From Pseudomonas taiwanensis (lineage in GTDB: Bacteria > Pseudomonadota > Gammaproteobacteria > Pseudomonadales > Pseudomonadaceae), in NCBI RefSeq assembly GCF_013393345.1, contig NZ_QJRF01000064.1:1-64000 (forward strand): 64,000 bases of DNA, in the 5' to 3' direction. Below the pieces are notes generated by a model, which saw only the letters and a list, made by a program, of their open reading frames with translations, was not told where the DNA came from and ran no database searches. How positions within the stretch are numbered: position 1 is the stretch's first letter; each line of letters begins with the position of its first letter. Positions 8,074 to 16,525 of the stretch are shown here, one piece after another. Made by a program: the position numbers and the translations under genes.

Positions 8074-9006
8074 ATGGCCGGTGTTTTGGATTCGGTTAAC
8101 CAGCGTACTCAACTGGTCGGGCAGAACCGCCTGGAGCTGCTGCTGTTCCGTCTCGACGGGCCGCAGCTGTACGGGATCAACGTGTTCAAGGTGAAGGAGG
8201 TGCTGCAGTGCCCCCGCCTCACCCTGATGCCCAAGTCCAGTCCGGTCGTACGCGGGGTCGCCAATATCCGTGGGGGTACCATTCCGATTCTCGACCTGTC
8301 CATGGCGACCGGTCGCAGAGGCCTCGATGACCTGAAGAACAGCTTCGTCATCATCACGGAATACAACACCAAGGTGCAGGGTTTCCTGGTGCGCTCGGTG
8401 GAACGCATCGTCAACATGAACTGGGAGGAGATCCATCCGCCACCCAAGGGCACCGGTCGTGACCATTACCTGACGGCGGTCACCCGGGTCGACAAGCAGT
8501 TGGTGGAGATCATCGACGTCGAGAAGATCCTCGCTGAAGTGGCGCCTACCTCCGAGGTGGTGTCCGAAGGCGTGATCGACATCGACACCCAGAGCAAGGC
8601 TGTGAGCAAGCGGGTCCTGATCGTTGACGACTCCTCCGTCGCGCGTAAACAGGTGATCCGCTGCCTGGAAACCGTCGGCGTCGAGGTCAAGGCGTTGAAC
8701 GACGGCCGCCAGGCCTACAACTACCTGCGCGAGTTGGTGGAGGAGGGCAAGGCGCCGGAACAGGAACTGCTGATGATCGTTTCCGACATCGAGATGCCGG
8801 AGATGGACGGCTATACCCTGACGGCGGAGATCCGCAACGATCCGCGCATGCAGAAGTTGCATATCCTCCTGCATACTTCGCTCTCGGGTGTGTTCAACCA
8901 GGCGATGGTGAAGAAGGTCGGGGCAGATGACTTCCTCGCCAAGTTCAAGCCGGATGACCTGGCCGCGCGAGTCGTGGAACGCATCAAGGTAACGGACGGG
9001 GGCTGA
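8074..9006 (+). CDS. cheV: CheV-type chemotaxis coupling protein (CheW-receiver fusion)
   Basis: A 310-residue two-domain protein. Residues ~15-165 are a CheW-like domain (LLLFRLDGPQLYGINVFKV, RGVANIRGGTIPILDL). Residues ~185-305 are a receiver domain beginning VLIVDDSSVARKQ, with the phospho-acceptor Asp in IVSDIEMPEMDG and the conserved Lys in DFLAKFKPDD. CheV couples chemoreceptors to CheA and tunes adaptation by phosphorylation. AGGAG precedes the ATG. It is divergent from flgA and followed by cheR after 42 bp, the same pairing as PAO1 PA3349-PA3348. Confidence 0.94.
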   Translation: MAGVLDSVNQRTQLVGQNRLELLLFRLDGPQLYGINVFKVKEVLQCPRLTLMPKSSPVVRGVANIRGGTIPILDLSMATGRRGLDDLKNSFVIITEYNTKVQGFLVRSVERIVNMNWEEIHPPPKGTGRDHYLTAVTRVDKQLVEIIDVEKILAEVAPTSEVVSEGVIDIDTQSKAVSKRVLIVDDSSVARKQVIRCLETVGVEVKALNDGRQAYNYLRELVEEGKAPEQELLMIVSDIEMPEMDGYTLTAEIRNDPRMQKLHILLHTSLSGVFNQAMVKKVGADDFLAKFKPDDLAARVVERIKVTDGG

Positions 9007-9048
9007 TTCGGCCCCCTGACAAGGAAACAGATCGGTGAGGCGCCCTTA

Positions 9049-9876
9049 GTGTCTTCAGGCAATGTGGAGTTCGAGCAGTTCCGGGTGTTCCTGGAAAAGA
9101 CCTGCGGCATCCTGCTGGGCAGCAACAAGCAGTATCTGGTCTCCAGTCGGCTGAACAAGCTGATGGAGCAGAACGGCATCAAGACGCTGGGTGAACTCAC
9201 CCAGCGCATCCAGGGTTTTTCCCGTGGCGGCCTGCGCGAGCAGGTCATCGATGCCATGACCACCAACGAAACCCTGTGGTTTCGGGATACCTATCCCTTC
9301 GAAGTGCTGAAAAACCGGGTCCTGCCCGAGCTGATCAAGGCCAACCCGAACCTGCCGTTGCGCATCTGGTCGGCGGCCAGCTCGTCGGGACAGGAGCCTT
9401 TCTCCATTTCCATGACGATCGACGAGTACGAGAAGGTCAACCTCGGCCAGCTCAAGGCCGGCGCGCGCATCGTCGCCACGGACCTGTCCAGCTCGATGCT
9501 CACGGCCTGTCGCTCTGGCGAGTACGACAGCCTGGCCATGGGGCGCGGCCTCTCGCAGGACCGTCTGGTACGTTATTTCGACCCGAAAGGGCCGGGGCGC
9601 TGGGCGGTCAAGCCGGCCATCCGCAGCCGCGTGGAGTTTCGCCCGCTGAACCTGCTGGACAGCTACGCCGCCCTCGGCAAGTTCGACATCGTCTTCTGCC
9701 GCAACGTGCTGATCTACTTCTCCGCCGAAGTGAAGAAGGACATCCTCACCCGCATCCACGCCACCCTGAAACCGGGCGGCTACCTGTTCCTCGGTGCGTC
9801 CGAGGCGCTGAACGGCTTGCCGGACCTCTACCAGATGGTCCAGTGCAGCCCGGGGATCATCTACAAGGTGAAATGA
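9049..9876 (+). CDS. cheR: CheR, chemoreceptor glutamate methyltransferase
   Basis: A 275-residue SAM-dependent methyltransferase that methylates receptor glutamates during adaptation. The N-terminal helical domain (FEQFRVFLEKTCGILLG, LVSSRLNKLM) is followed by the catalytic domain with the SAM motif IWSAASSSGQEPFSI and the family signature FDIVFCRNVLIYF. The GTG start at 9049 has GGTGAGG 8 nt upstream. It is in an operon with cheV and is closed by a strong terminator. Confidence 0.95.
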   Translation: MSSGNVEFEQFRVFLEKTCGILLGSNKQYLVSSRLNKLMEQNGIKTLGELTQRIQGFSRGGLREQVIDAMTTNETLWFRDTYPFEVLKNRVLPELIKANPNLPLRIWSAASSSGQEPFSISMTIDEYEKVNLGQLKAGARIVATDLSSSMLTACRSGEYDSLAMGRGLSQDRLVRYFDPKGPGRWAVKPAIRSRVEFRPLNLLDSYAALGKFDIVFCRNVLIYFSAEVKKDILTRIHATLKPGGYLFLGASEALNGLPDLYQMVQCSPGIIYKVK

Positions 9877-9880
9877 AAGA

Positions 9881-9903
9881 GGGAGGCCAATGGCCTCCCT
9901 TTT
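9881..9903 (+). terminator. Terminator after cheV-cheR
   Basis: An 8-bp perfect GC stem (9881-9888 with 9892-9899) has a 3-nt loop and a TTTT tail. Flanking A/T bases extend the pairing. Confidence 0.88.
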
Positions 9904-9917
9904 ATCAGTCACTCATG

Positions 9918-9960
9918 AAGGAGCCAGCTTGCTGGCGAACCGTAATTCGCGAGCAAGAAC
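9918..9960. repeat. Degenerate REP copy
   Basis: A left arm GGAGCCAGCTTGCTGGCGAA is followed by a truncated right arm starting TTCGCGAGCAAG. It lies between the cheR terminator and the end of ohr. Confidence 0.6.
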
Positions 9961-9977
9961 CAGGCGTCCCCCCTCTC

Positions 9978-10403
9978 CTACACCAGGGTCAGCTTCACGT
10001 TGATATTGCCGCGCGTGGCGTTGGAGTACGGGCAGACAATGTGCGCCTTGTCCACCAGCTCCTTGGCGACCTGCTTGTCCAGCCCGGGCAGTGAAATCTT
10101 CAGTTCGACTTCGATGCCGAAACCTGTCGGCAGGGTGCCGATGCCCACGGCGCCTTCTATAGAGGTGTCCTCGCTCAGCGTGATCTTTTCCTTGCCGGCG
10201 ACGAACTTCATGGCGCCAAGGAAGCACGCCGAATAACCTGCGGCGAAAAGCTGCTCGGGGTTGGTGCCGTCGCCTCCGGGGCCACCCAGCTCCTTGGGCG
10301 TCGTCAGCTTCACATCCAGCACGCCATCCGAGGACACGGCGCGACCTTCACGACCACCATAGGCTTCGGCATGGGCGGTATACAGGGCTTTCTCGATGGG
10401 CAT
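9978..10403 (-). CDS. ohr: Organic hydroperoxide resistance protein (Ohr/OsmC family)
   Basis: A 141-residue protein starting MPIEKALYTAHAEAYGGREG, an Ohr-type N-terminus. The two redox cysteines are visible in GYSACFLGAM and AHIVCPYSNATRGN. Ohr is a cytoplasmic thiol peroxidase that reduces organic hydroperoxides using lipoylated partners. The start at 10403 is preceded by GGAGAC and matches the family start; the frame is open 11 codons further but that part is not conserved. The usual neighbour, the MarR-type regulator ohrR, is absent; a REP pair and a LuxR-type regulator lie upstream. Confidence 0.93.
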   Translation of the reverse strand: MPIEKALYTAHAEAYGGREGRAVSSDGVLDVKLTTPKELGGPGGDGTNPEQLFAAGYSACFLGAMKFVAGKEKITLSEDTSIEGAVGIGTLPTGFGIEVELKISLPGLDKQVAKELVDKAHIVCPYSNATRGNINVKLTLV

Positions 10404-10567
10404 GGCGCGTCTCCGGTTAGAGGAAGAGACAAGCAAGCCTAGTCAAAGGATCGGATCTGCCCAGCGCCGTCCGACTGAAAAGGTTGTGTCTGCACCACCT
10501 GTAGGGGCGATTTCAATCGCCAAGCAGGCCGCAGGTCTGCCCGGCAGCGGCAGTTGCGCCAAGTGTT

Positions 10568-10622
10568 GTAGGAGCCGGCTTGCCAGCGAATGGCTCCTGT
10601 TCGCCAGCAAGCTGGCTCCTAC
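10568..10622. repeat. REP pair
   Basis: Arms GTAGGAGCCGGCTTGCCAGC (from 10568) and the inverse ending GCTGGCTCCTAC (to 10622). The interval 10404-10657 also has a second small repeat type, GTAGGGGCGATTTCAATCGCC near 10502. No gene is visible in it. Confidence 0.85.
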
Positions 10623-10657
10623 AGGGAGGTCGCGGACATGGCGACTGAAAACGCGCC

Positions 10658-11506
10658 TCAGGCTGTCAGCCAGTCGATGAACAGGGCGAAGAGTTCGGCC
10701 TGGGAGCTGATTTCCAGCTTGGTATAGAGATTCTTGCGGTGCATGCGCACGGTTTCCGGGGAGATTTCCAGCACCTTGGCGCTGGATTTGGCCGAGTGTC
10801 CACGCAGCAGCAGGTGGGCGATCTCCCGTTCGCGTTCGGTCAGGCGGTCGCTGCCGAAGTTCATGAAGGCCTCGCGTATCTGCTGGTTCAGCGCCGCAGA
10901 CGGTGCCGTGTGCATGGGCGCAGGTCCATGGCCATCAAGGCAGCGCATCAGTCCGCCGCGCTCGTCGAACTGGCGCATCAGTTCGCGCACCAGTGGGTGC
11001 GCAGTCCGTAGCAGCGCAAGTTCTTCCTGGCTGAAGCGTGCCCCACTGCGGCCCTGGTACACGCAGAGGGAAACCTTGCGCTGGCCACCCAGGTCGACGA
11101 TGAAATGGGCGTCTTCCACCGAGCCGCATTTGAGGTAGTTGGTGCGGTAGTACTCGCTGCTGAAGAAGTCGTCCGGGGCGATTTCCGAAAGGTGGTAGAA
11201 GCCTTCGGCCAAGCCGTTCTCCATGGCCAGGCAGAAGGGGTCCAGCAGGTAGCCGCGAGCGTAGTAGCGCTCGATCAGCGCCTCGCGATACTCGGTGGGA
11301 ATGCCGCACTGGTAGAGCGGTCGCGGGGCTAGTCCCTTGCACTCCAGGCCCAGCAGCACCGATTCGATGGGCACCAGGTTTCGCAGTGCGTCGATCAGGT
11401 GCTCGCAGAATGAAGGTTCCGCGACGCTGGCCATGGCCCGTGCCAGCCCTGCATGCCAGGCATGCAGGGTGGCGGGGGTGGTTTTGTCAGAAGCGGTCTC
11501 GGTCAT
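10658..11506 (-). CDS. LuxR-family (helix-turn-helix) transcriptional regulator
   Basis: About 282 residues from MTETASDKT. The C-terminal GerE/LuxR DNA-binding domain (residues ~215-280) is clear: LTEREREIAHLLLRGHSAKS, ISPETVRMHRKNLYTKL. The N-terminal ~200 residues contain no recognised receiver or classical autoinducer domain. They resemble the ligand-sensing halves of orphan LuxR regulators linked to catabolic genes. It lies 43 bp behind the aminotransferase and probably forms one operon with it and the binding protein, so it may control polyamine or amino-acid use. The frame is open to a GTG at 11572 overlapping the aminotransferase; that start has no clear ribosome site. Confidence 0.82.
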   Translation of the reverse strand: MTETASDKTTPATLHAWHAGLARAMASVAEPSFCEHLIDALRNLVPIESVLLGLECKGLAPRPLYQCGIPTEYREALIERYYARGYLLDPFCLAMENGLAEGFYHLSEIAPDDFFSSEYYRTNYLKCGSVEDAHFIVDLGGQRKVSLCVYQGRSGARFSQEELALLRTAHPLVRELMRQFDERGGLMRCLDGHGPAPMHTAPSAALNQQIREAFMNFGSDRLTEREREIAHLLLRGHSAKSSAKVLEISPETVRMHRKNLYTKLEISSQAELFALFIDWLTA

Positions 11507-11549
11507 GTCCGGCAGTCTACTGGCGTCGCCAGGTAGCGGCCAGACTCCC

Positions 11550-12968
11550 TCAACTGCCGGCATAGTCGCCACTTCGCGCGAGGTCGGCAGCGGTTTCCAG
11601 AATCGCCTCGCGCAGCGTGTCGACGATCTCGTCCACCTGGGCGCGGGTGATGGTCAGCGGCGGCGACATCACGTTCAGGTGCACGATGGGGCGCACCAGC
11701 AAGCCCCGTTTCTGCGCCCTCAGGTGAATCTGTTCGCCGATGTTCAGTTCATCGGGGAACAGGGTCTTGCTGGCCTTGTCGGCGACGAACTCGACGCAGG
11801 CCATCAGCTTCTTGCAGCGCACGCTGCCCACCAACGGCAGGTCCGCGAGCGTATGCAGGCGTTCCTCCAGGTAAGCCCCCACGTCGTCCACATGGGCCAA
11901 CAGGTTTTCCCGCTGGATGATCTCGATGTTCTTCAGCGCGCTGACGCAGCTCACCGGGTGGCCGCTGTAGGTGAAGCCATGGCTGAAGCAGCGGCCCTTG
12001 CCCGGCTCGCCGATCACCTGCCAGATGCGCTCGGAGAAGATGCAGGCGCCCAGCGGCAGGTAGCCGGACGTCAGGCCCTTGGCAGTGGTGATGATGTCCG
12101 GGACCACGCCGAATACTTCTTCCGAGGCGAAGAAAGCGCCCAGGCGGCCGAAGGAGGTCACCACCTCGTCGGAGATATAGAGCACGTCATGGCGCTGGCA
12201 GACCTCCCACATGCGCTTGTGGTAGCCGGCCGGCGGGATGATCACGCCACCCGAACCCATGATCGGCTCGGCGAAGAAGGCACCCACCCGGTCCGCGCCC
12301 AGGGTGAGGATCTTGTCCTCGAACTCGTTGACCAGGAACTCCAGGAACTGCGCCTCGTCCATGCCCGCTGGCGCCCGGTAGGGGTTGGGGCAGGAGATGT
12401 GGTGGATGCGGTCCTTGAGGAAGTCGAACTCCGCCGGACGATCCGCCGCCTTGCCACCCAGGGACATGGTCAGGAAGGTGGAGCCGTGGTAGGCGTTGAT
12501 ACGGGTGATGACGTGTTTCTTTTCCGGCTTGCCACGGCAGTTCTGGTAGTACTGCACCAGGCGGTAGGCGGTATCCACGGCGGTGGAGCCACCGGTGGTG
12601 AGGAACACGTGGTCGAGGTCGCCCGGCGCCAGCTCCGCCAGCTTCTCGCAGAGTTCGATGGCCTTGACGTTGGCCATGTCGCAGAACGGGTTGGAGTAGG
12701 CCAGTTGGCGGACCTGGTCGGCGATGGCTTCGGCCATTTCCTCGCGGCCCAGGCCGATGTTGGTGCACCACATGCCGCCCACGGCGTCCAGGTAGCGATT
12801 GCCAGCGGTGTCGTAGATATAGGCACCGCTGCCGGCCGCGATGTTCAACGCGCCATTTTCCCGGTGGTCGTCGAAGACGTGGTAACCGTGCATGTAATGC
12901 GCCTTGTCGGCGGCCACCAGGCGCTCATCGTCGAACTGGGCGAAGAAGTCGGTGTTTGGGGTGTTCAT
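11550..12968 (-). CDS. Class III (omega-amino acid/polyamine type) PLP aminotransferase
   Basis: A 472-residue fold-type I aminotransferase of the class III family. Visible are the substrate-side [11 protein letters not shown], the phosphate cup [25 protein letters not shown] with the cofactor Asp, and the PLP lysine in [15 protein letters not shown]. These enzymes move omega-amino groups from putrescine, cadaverine, GABA or beta-alanine to pyruvate. The gene upstream, 32 bp away on the same strand, encodes a polyamine-type binding protein, so a polyamine substrate such as in SpuC is likely. The exact substrate is inference; taurine or beta-alanine transaminase are alternatives. Confidence 0.85.
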   Translation of the reverse strand: MNTPNTDFFAQFDDERLVAADKAHYMHGYHVFDDHRENGALNIAAGSGAYIYDTAGNRYLDAVGGMWCTNIGLGREEMAEAIADQVRQLAYSNPFCDMANVKAIELCEKLAELAPGDLDHVFLTTGGSTAVDTAYRLVQYYQNCRGKPEKKHVITRINAYHGSTFLTMSLGGKAADRPAEFDFLKDRIHHISCPNPYRAPAGMDEAQFLEFLVNEFEDKILTLGADRVGAFFAEPIMGSGGVIIPPAGYHKRMWEVCQRHDVLYISDEVVTSFGRLGAFFASEEVFGVVPDIITTAKGLTSGYLPLGACIFSERIWQVIGEPGKGRCFSHGFTYSGHPVSCVSALKNIEIIQRENLLAHVDDVGAYLEERLHTLADLPLVGSVRCKKLMACVEFVADKASKTLFPDELNIGEQIHLRAQKRGLLVRPIVHLNVMSPPLTITRAQVDEIVDTLREAILETAADLARSGDYAGS

Positions 12969-13000
12969 GGTCGTTACCTTTCCGTACAGGGCAGTTCAAA

Positions 13001-14095
13001 TCATTTGCCGGTCTTGACCGCATTCCAGGTGCGGGTGATCAGGCGCATGGCCTTCTGCGGCTGGGTTTTCTGGGTGAAGAGCCGGGCACGCGTCGTGTCG
13101 TCGGGGTAGATCGCCGGATCGTTGCGCACCTCGGCCGCTACCAGCGGTGTGGCAGCCTTGTTGCTGTTGGCGTAGCGGATGTAGTCGGTGACCTGGGCGA
13201 TCACCTTGGGCTGCAGCATGTATTCGATGAACTTGTGCGCGTTCTCCACATGGGGCGCGTCCTTGGGGATGTAGAAGTCATCGAACCAGATCAGCGAACC
13301 TTCCTTGGGAATGAAGTAGTCCAGCTTCACTTTGGCGCCGGCTTCCGTGGCACGCGCCTGGGCGGTGGCGTAATCGCCGGACCAGGTCATGGCGATGCAC
13401 TGGTCGCCGTTGGCCAGACCGTTGAGGTAGCTCATGGAGTCGAACTTGCGGATGTAGGGACGCACCTTCATCAGCAGGTCCTGGGCGGCCTTGAGGTCCT
13501 CGGGCTCCGCGCTGTTCGGATCACGCCCCAGGTATGCCAGCGCCAGCGGGAGCACATCAGTGGGGGAGTCGATCAGGGTCACGCCGCAGTCGGCGAAGCG
13601 CGACACGATCTCGGGGTCGAAGACCATCGCCAGGGAGCCGATTGGCGCATCAGGCATGCGCGCCTTGATCATGTCGACGTTGTAGGTGATGCCGTTGCTG
13701 CCCCAGGTGTAGGGCGCCGAATAGGTCACGCCCGGATCGAAGTGTTCCAGGCTGGCCAGGACCTGTGGGTCGAGGTTGCCCCAGCTGGGCAGGCGGCTCT
13801 TGTCCAGCGGCTGGAAAACCCCCGCCTTGAGCAGCGGCGGCACCAGGGCGGCGTTGAGCACCACCAGGTCGTAGCCGGAGCGGCCGGGCAGCAGCTTGCC
13901 CTGAACGGTCTCATAGGAGTCGAAGGTGTCGTAGACCACCTTGATCCCGGTGGCCTTTTCGAACTCGGCGAGGGTGTGCTCGCCCATGTAGTCCGACCAG
14001 TTGTACAGGCGCAGGGTGTTGCTGTCGTCCGCCGGGCTCAGGGCCGGCAACAGGATGAGCGTCGTGCCGAGTGCTGCGACCAGGGTCTTGTGCAT
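13001..14095 (-). CDS. Periplasmic polyamine-type solute-binding protein (PotD/PotF/SpuD family)
   Basis: A 364-residue protein with an N-terminal signal peptide (MHKTLVAALG to about LSPAD). The mature start LRLYNWSDYMGEHTL is the hallmark of spermidine/putrescine-binding proteins, followed by YDTFDSYETVQGKLL and PYTWGSNGITYNVD. It would capture a polyamine or related amine in the periplasm for an ABC importer. No permease or ATPase genes of a pot system lie nearby, so it must use a system encoded elsewhere or act as a sensor ligand. It is first in a minus-strand operon with the class III aminotransferase, divergent from a TetR gene. Confidence 0.9.
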   Translation of the reverse strand: MHKTLVAALGTTLILLPALSPADDSNTLRLYNWSDYMGEHTLAEFEKATGIKVVYDTFDSYETVQGKLLPGRSGYDLVVLNAALVPPLLKAGVFQPLDKSRLPSWGNLDPQVLASLEHFDPGVTYSAPYTWGSNGITYNVDMIKARMPDAPIGSLAMVFDPEIVSRFADCGVTLIDSPTDVLPLALAYLGRDPNSAEPEDLKAAQDLLMKVRPYIRKFDSMSYLNGLANGDQCIAMTWSGDYATAQARATEAGAKVKLDYFIPKEGSLIWFDDFYIPKDAPHVENAHKFIEYMLQPKVIAQVTDYIRYANSNKAATPLVAAEVRNDPAIYPDDTTRARLFTQKTQPQKAMRLITRTWNAVKTGK

Positions 14096-14296
14096 ATCGG
14101 TTCACCTCTATTGTTGTTATCGAATCGCCTCGCTACCTACTTTGTGCCCCTTGGGCGATAGCGGCCATAACCCGAACGGGTAGGTGGGGGCGGCGTCCTC
14201 CTGTACAGTCGTTCAGAACCTGTCCATGATCTGCTGCGCATCGCGAGAGCATGAACGGGCTCTACGAATCGCCGGACCACCACAGGAGCTTTCGGC

Positions 14297-14947
14297 ATGA
14301 CAACCCAGGATGTGCGCTACTCCCGCCTGGACCCCGAGTTGCGCAAGGCGCACCTGATCGAAGCGACCCTCATCTGCCTCAAGCGCCATGGTTTCCAGGG
14401 CGCCTCCATCCGCAAGATCTGCGCCGAGGCTGGCGTGTCGGTGGGGCTGATCAACCATCACTACGCGAGCAAGGATGAACTGGTCGCCGAGGCCTACCTG
14501 GCCGTCACCGGGCGGGTGATGAAGCTCCTGCGCGACGCCATCGACGATGCCCCTGCCAGCCCACGGCCGCGGCTGTCGGCATTCTTCCAGGCGTCCTTCA
14601 GCGCAGAACTGCTGGACCCCCAGTTGCTCGAAGCCTGGCTGGCCTTCTGGGGAGCGGTGAAGACCGCCCAGGCCATCAACCTGGCTCACGATCAGTCCTA
14701 CGGCGAGTACCGGGCCATCCTGGCCAAGGTGCTCACCGAACTGGCACTCGAGGAAGGCTGGCAGGGTTTCGACGCCGAGCTTGCCGCGATCAGCCTCAGC
14801 GCCTTGCTCGATGGGCTCTGGCTGGAGTCCGGATTGAACCCGCACACCTTCACGCCAGCACAAGGTGCGCAAATCTGCGAAGCCTGGGTGGACGGTCTCC
14901 AGGCTGGCGGCATGCAGCGCTTCCTGCGTCCCGTCGGCGCCTGTTGA
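14297..14947 (+). CDS. TetR-family regulator (BetI-like)
   Basis: A 216-residue protein. The N-terminal helix-turn-helix (residues ~15-60) reads LIEATLICLKRHGFQGASI, then CAEAGVSVGLINHHYASKDE. That IRKICAEAGVSVG...NHHY pattern and the C-terminal domain with FWGAVKTAQ resemble BetI-type repressors. It is transcribed away from the binding-protein/aminotransferase operon across a 201-bp gap, the usual arrangement for a local repressor. A short palindrome ACCCGAACGGGT at 14170-14181 lies in that gap and could be part of an operator. The effector is unknown; an amine or its aldehyde is plausible. Confidence 0.85.
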   Translation: MTTQDVRYSRLDPELRKAHLIEATLICLKRHGFQGASIRKICAEAGVSVGLINHHYASKDELVAEAYLAVTGRVMKLLRDAIDDAPASPRPRLSAFFQASFSAELLDPQLLEAWLAFWGAVKTAQAINLAHDQSYGEYRAILAKVLTELALEEGWQGFDAELAAISLSALLDGLWLESGLNPHTFTPAQGAQICEAWVDGLQAGGMQRFLRPVGAC

Positions 14948-15030
14948 TCGATCGTTCAGCGGGCGATAACCTCCAGCCACTCCAACAATAAGATCGCCCC
15001 GCCAAGCAGCGGCGGCGGAGGGCATTTGCA

Positions 15031-15747
15031 ATGGCTCCCAGTGTGCTGATCGTCGACGACGATCCGCTGATCCGTGAACTGCTCCAGTCCTACCTCGCCC
15101 AGGAGGGCTACCAGGTACGATGCGCCAGCACCGCCGAACAGGCCGAAGCCTCGCTGGCGGAAAGCCCGGTCGACCTGGTGATGCTCGACATCCGCCTGCC
15201 GGGCAAGGACGGCCTGACCCTGACCCGCGAGCTGCGCGTGCGCTCGGAGGTCGGCATCATCCTCATCACCGGCCGCAACGACGAAGTCGATCGCATCGTT
15301 GGTCTTGAATGCGGCGCCGACGACTATGTAGTCAAACCCCTGAATCCCCGTGAGCTCGTGTCCCGCGCCAAGAATCTGGTGCGCCGTGTACGTCATGCCC
15401 AGCAACCGGTCGCCGCCGCCCCGTCCACCCAGCTCAAGCGTTTCGCCGGCTGGACGCTGGACAACGATCGGCGCCGCCTGATCGACCAGGACGGCAGCGA
15501 AACCCTGCTCACCCATGGCGAGTTCCAGTTGCTCAGCGTCTTCCTGCGCAATGCCGGGCACACCCTCAGCCGCGACCAGTTGATGGACCAGATCCGCAAC
15601 CGCGAATGGCTGCCCAACGATCGTTCCATCGATGTGCTGGTAGGGCGACTTCGCCGAAAGCTGCGCGACGATCCGGCCGAGCCGCAGCTGATCATCACCA
15701 TCCACGGCGCGGGTTATCTATTCACCGCCACGGCCAGCGCCGCCTGA
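15031..15747 (+). CDS. aruR: AruR, OmpR-family response regulator of the arginine transaminase pathway
   Basis: A 238-residue response regulator. The receiver (residues 1-120) has VLIVDDDPLIREL, the phospho-acceptor in VMLDIRLPGKDG and the Lys in DDYVVKPLNPREL. The winged helix (residues ~135-230) has RSIDVLVGRLRRKL and IHGAGYLFTA. It lies 3 nt before a periplasmic binding-protein gene and in one operon with the hybrid kinase, upstream of a permease, aruI and aruH. This arrangement recalls the PAO1 AruRS system, which induces the arginine transaminase genes in response to arginine. GGAGGGC gives a good ribosome site. The AruR name rests on locus context. Confidence 0.85.
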   Translation: MAPSVLIVDDDPLIRELLQSYLAQEGYQVRCASTAEQAEASLAESPVDLVMLDIRLPGKDGLTLTRELRVRSEVGIILITGRNDEVDRIVGLECGADDYVVKPLNPRELVSRAKNLVRRVRHAQQPVAAAPSTQLKRFAGWTLDNDRRRLIDQDGSETLLTHGEFQLLSVFLRNAGHTLSRDQLMDQIRNREWLPNDRSIDVLVGRLRRKLRDDPAEPQLIITIHGAGYLFTATASAA

Positions 15748-15751
15748 GCCC

Positions 15752-16525
15752 ATGGCGCGCGCCTGGCTGCTGGCCATCCTCCTGTTCTGCGGTGCTGCCC
15801 AGGCCGCGCCTGCGGTGCGCTACTGCGACTACCCGGTCTATCCGCCGATTTCCTGGAGTGACGGCAAGCAGGTACGCGGCCTGGCGCCGACCGTGGTCAA
15901 GGCGGTGTTCGCCAGACTCGGCCTGGACGTGGACGTGGTGGTGCTGGGCAACTGGAAACGCTGCCTGATGGATGCCGCACAAGGGCGGGTAGACGTGGTG
16001 CTGGCCTATCGAACGCCCGAGCGCCTGGCCGACCTGGCCTTCGCCGATGTGCCCGTGCTGCGCGAAGAAGTGGCGGTCTTCTACAACCGCAAGCACCCAC
16101 TCCAGGTGGACAGGTTGGAAGACCTCAAGCGCTATCGTGGCGGCCTGTTGTTCGGTGAGAGCTATGGCGACGCCTTCGACCAGATCGTCGTCCGCGCCGG
16201 CAATATTGAATGGGTCTCCGATAGCCAGCAGAACTTCGGCAAGCTGATCCGTGGACGCATCGATTTCATCCCCTACGAACGGCGCACCGGCCTGTTGTAC
16301 ATCGAACACCTGCTTGGCGGTGCTGACATCCGGGCGCTGCCCCTGACCCTGGCCGTCGACCACCTGCGCCTGGCGGTGTCCCGGCAGTCCCCGCTCGCCG
16401 CGCGCATGGCGGAGATCGACGCCGAGTTGCAGCGCCTGGCCGACGGCGGCGAGATCGAGCGCTGGTTGGCCGAGAGCGAAGCCACCTATCGCGACATGGT
16501 CGCCCAGCCGGAGTCCCGGCCATGA
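15752..16525 (+). CDS. Periplasmic substrate-binding protein (family 3-like) linked to AruRS
   Basis: A 257-residue protein with a short signal peptide ending near AAQAA. The mature part has the two-lobe fold of family 3 amino-acid-binding proteins: [18 protein letters not shown] in lobe 1 and the hinge region [11 protein letters not shown]. It follows aruR by 4 nt and overlaps aruS by 4 nt (ATGA), so all three are translated together, and there are no ABC transporter genes nearby. I infer a sensing role: it may bind arginine or 2-ketoarginine and present it to AruS, comparable in logic to TorT and TorS. Direct proof would need a binding assay. Confidence 0.82.
   Translation: MARAWLLAILLFCGAAQAAPAVRYCDYPVYPPISWSDGKQVRGLAPTVVKAVFARLGLDVDVVVLGNWKRCLMDAAQGRVDVVLAYRTPERLADLAFADVPVLREEVAVFYNRKHPLQVDRLEDLKRYRGGLLFGESYGDAFDQIVVRAGNIEWVSDSQQNFGKLIRGRIDFIPYERRTGLLYIEHLLGGADIRALPLTLAVDHLRLAVSRQSPLAARMAEIDAELQRLADGGEIERWLAESEATYRDMVAQPESRP

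Noticed and set aside
11337-13109. 590-codon plus-strand frame opposite the class III aminotransferase
   Set aside because: Antisense shadow of a gene with clear PLP motifs; composition is His/Gly/Val-rich without domains.
14170-14181. Palindrome ACCCGAACGGGT as a firm TetR operator
   Set aside because: Arms are only 5 bp and a single copy is present; kept as a possibility in the TetR entry but not called as a feature.
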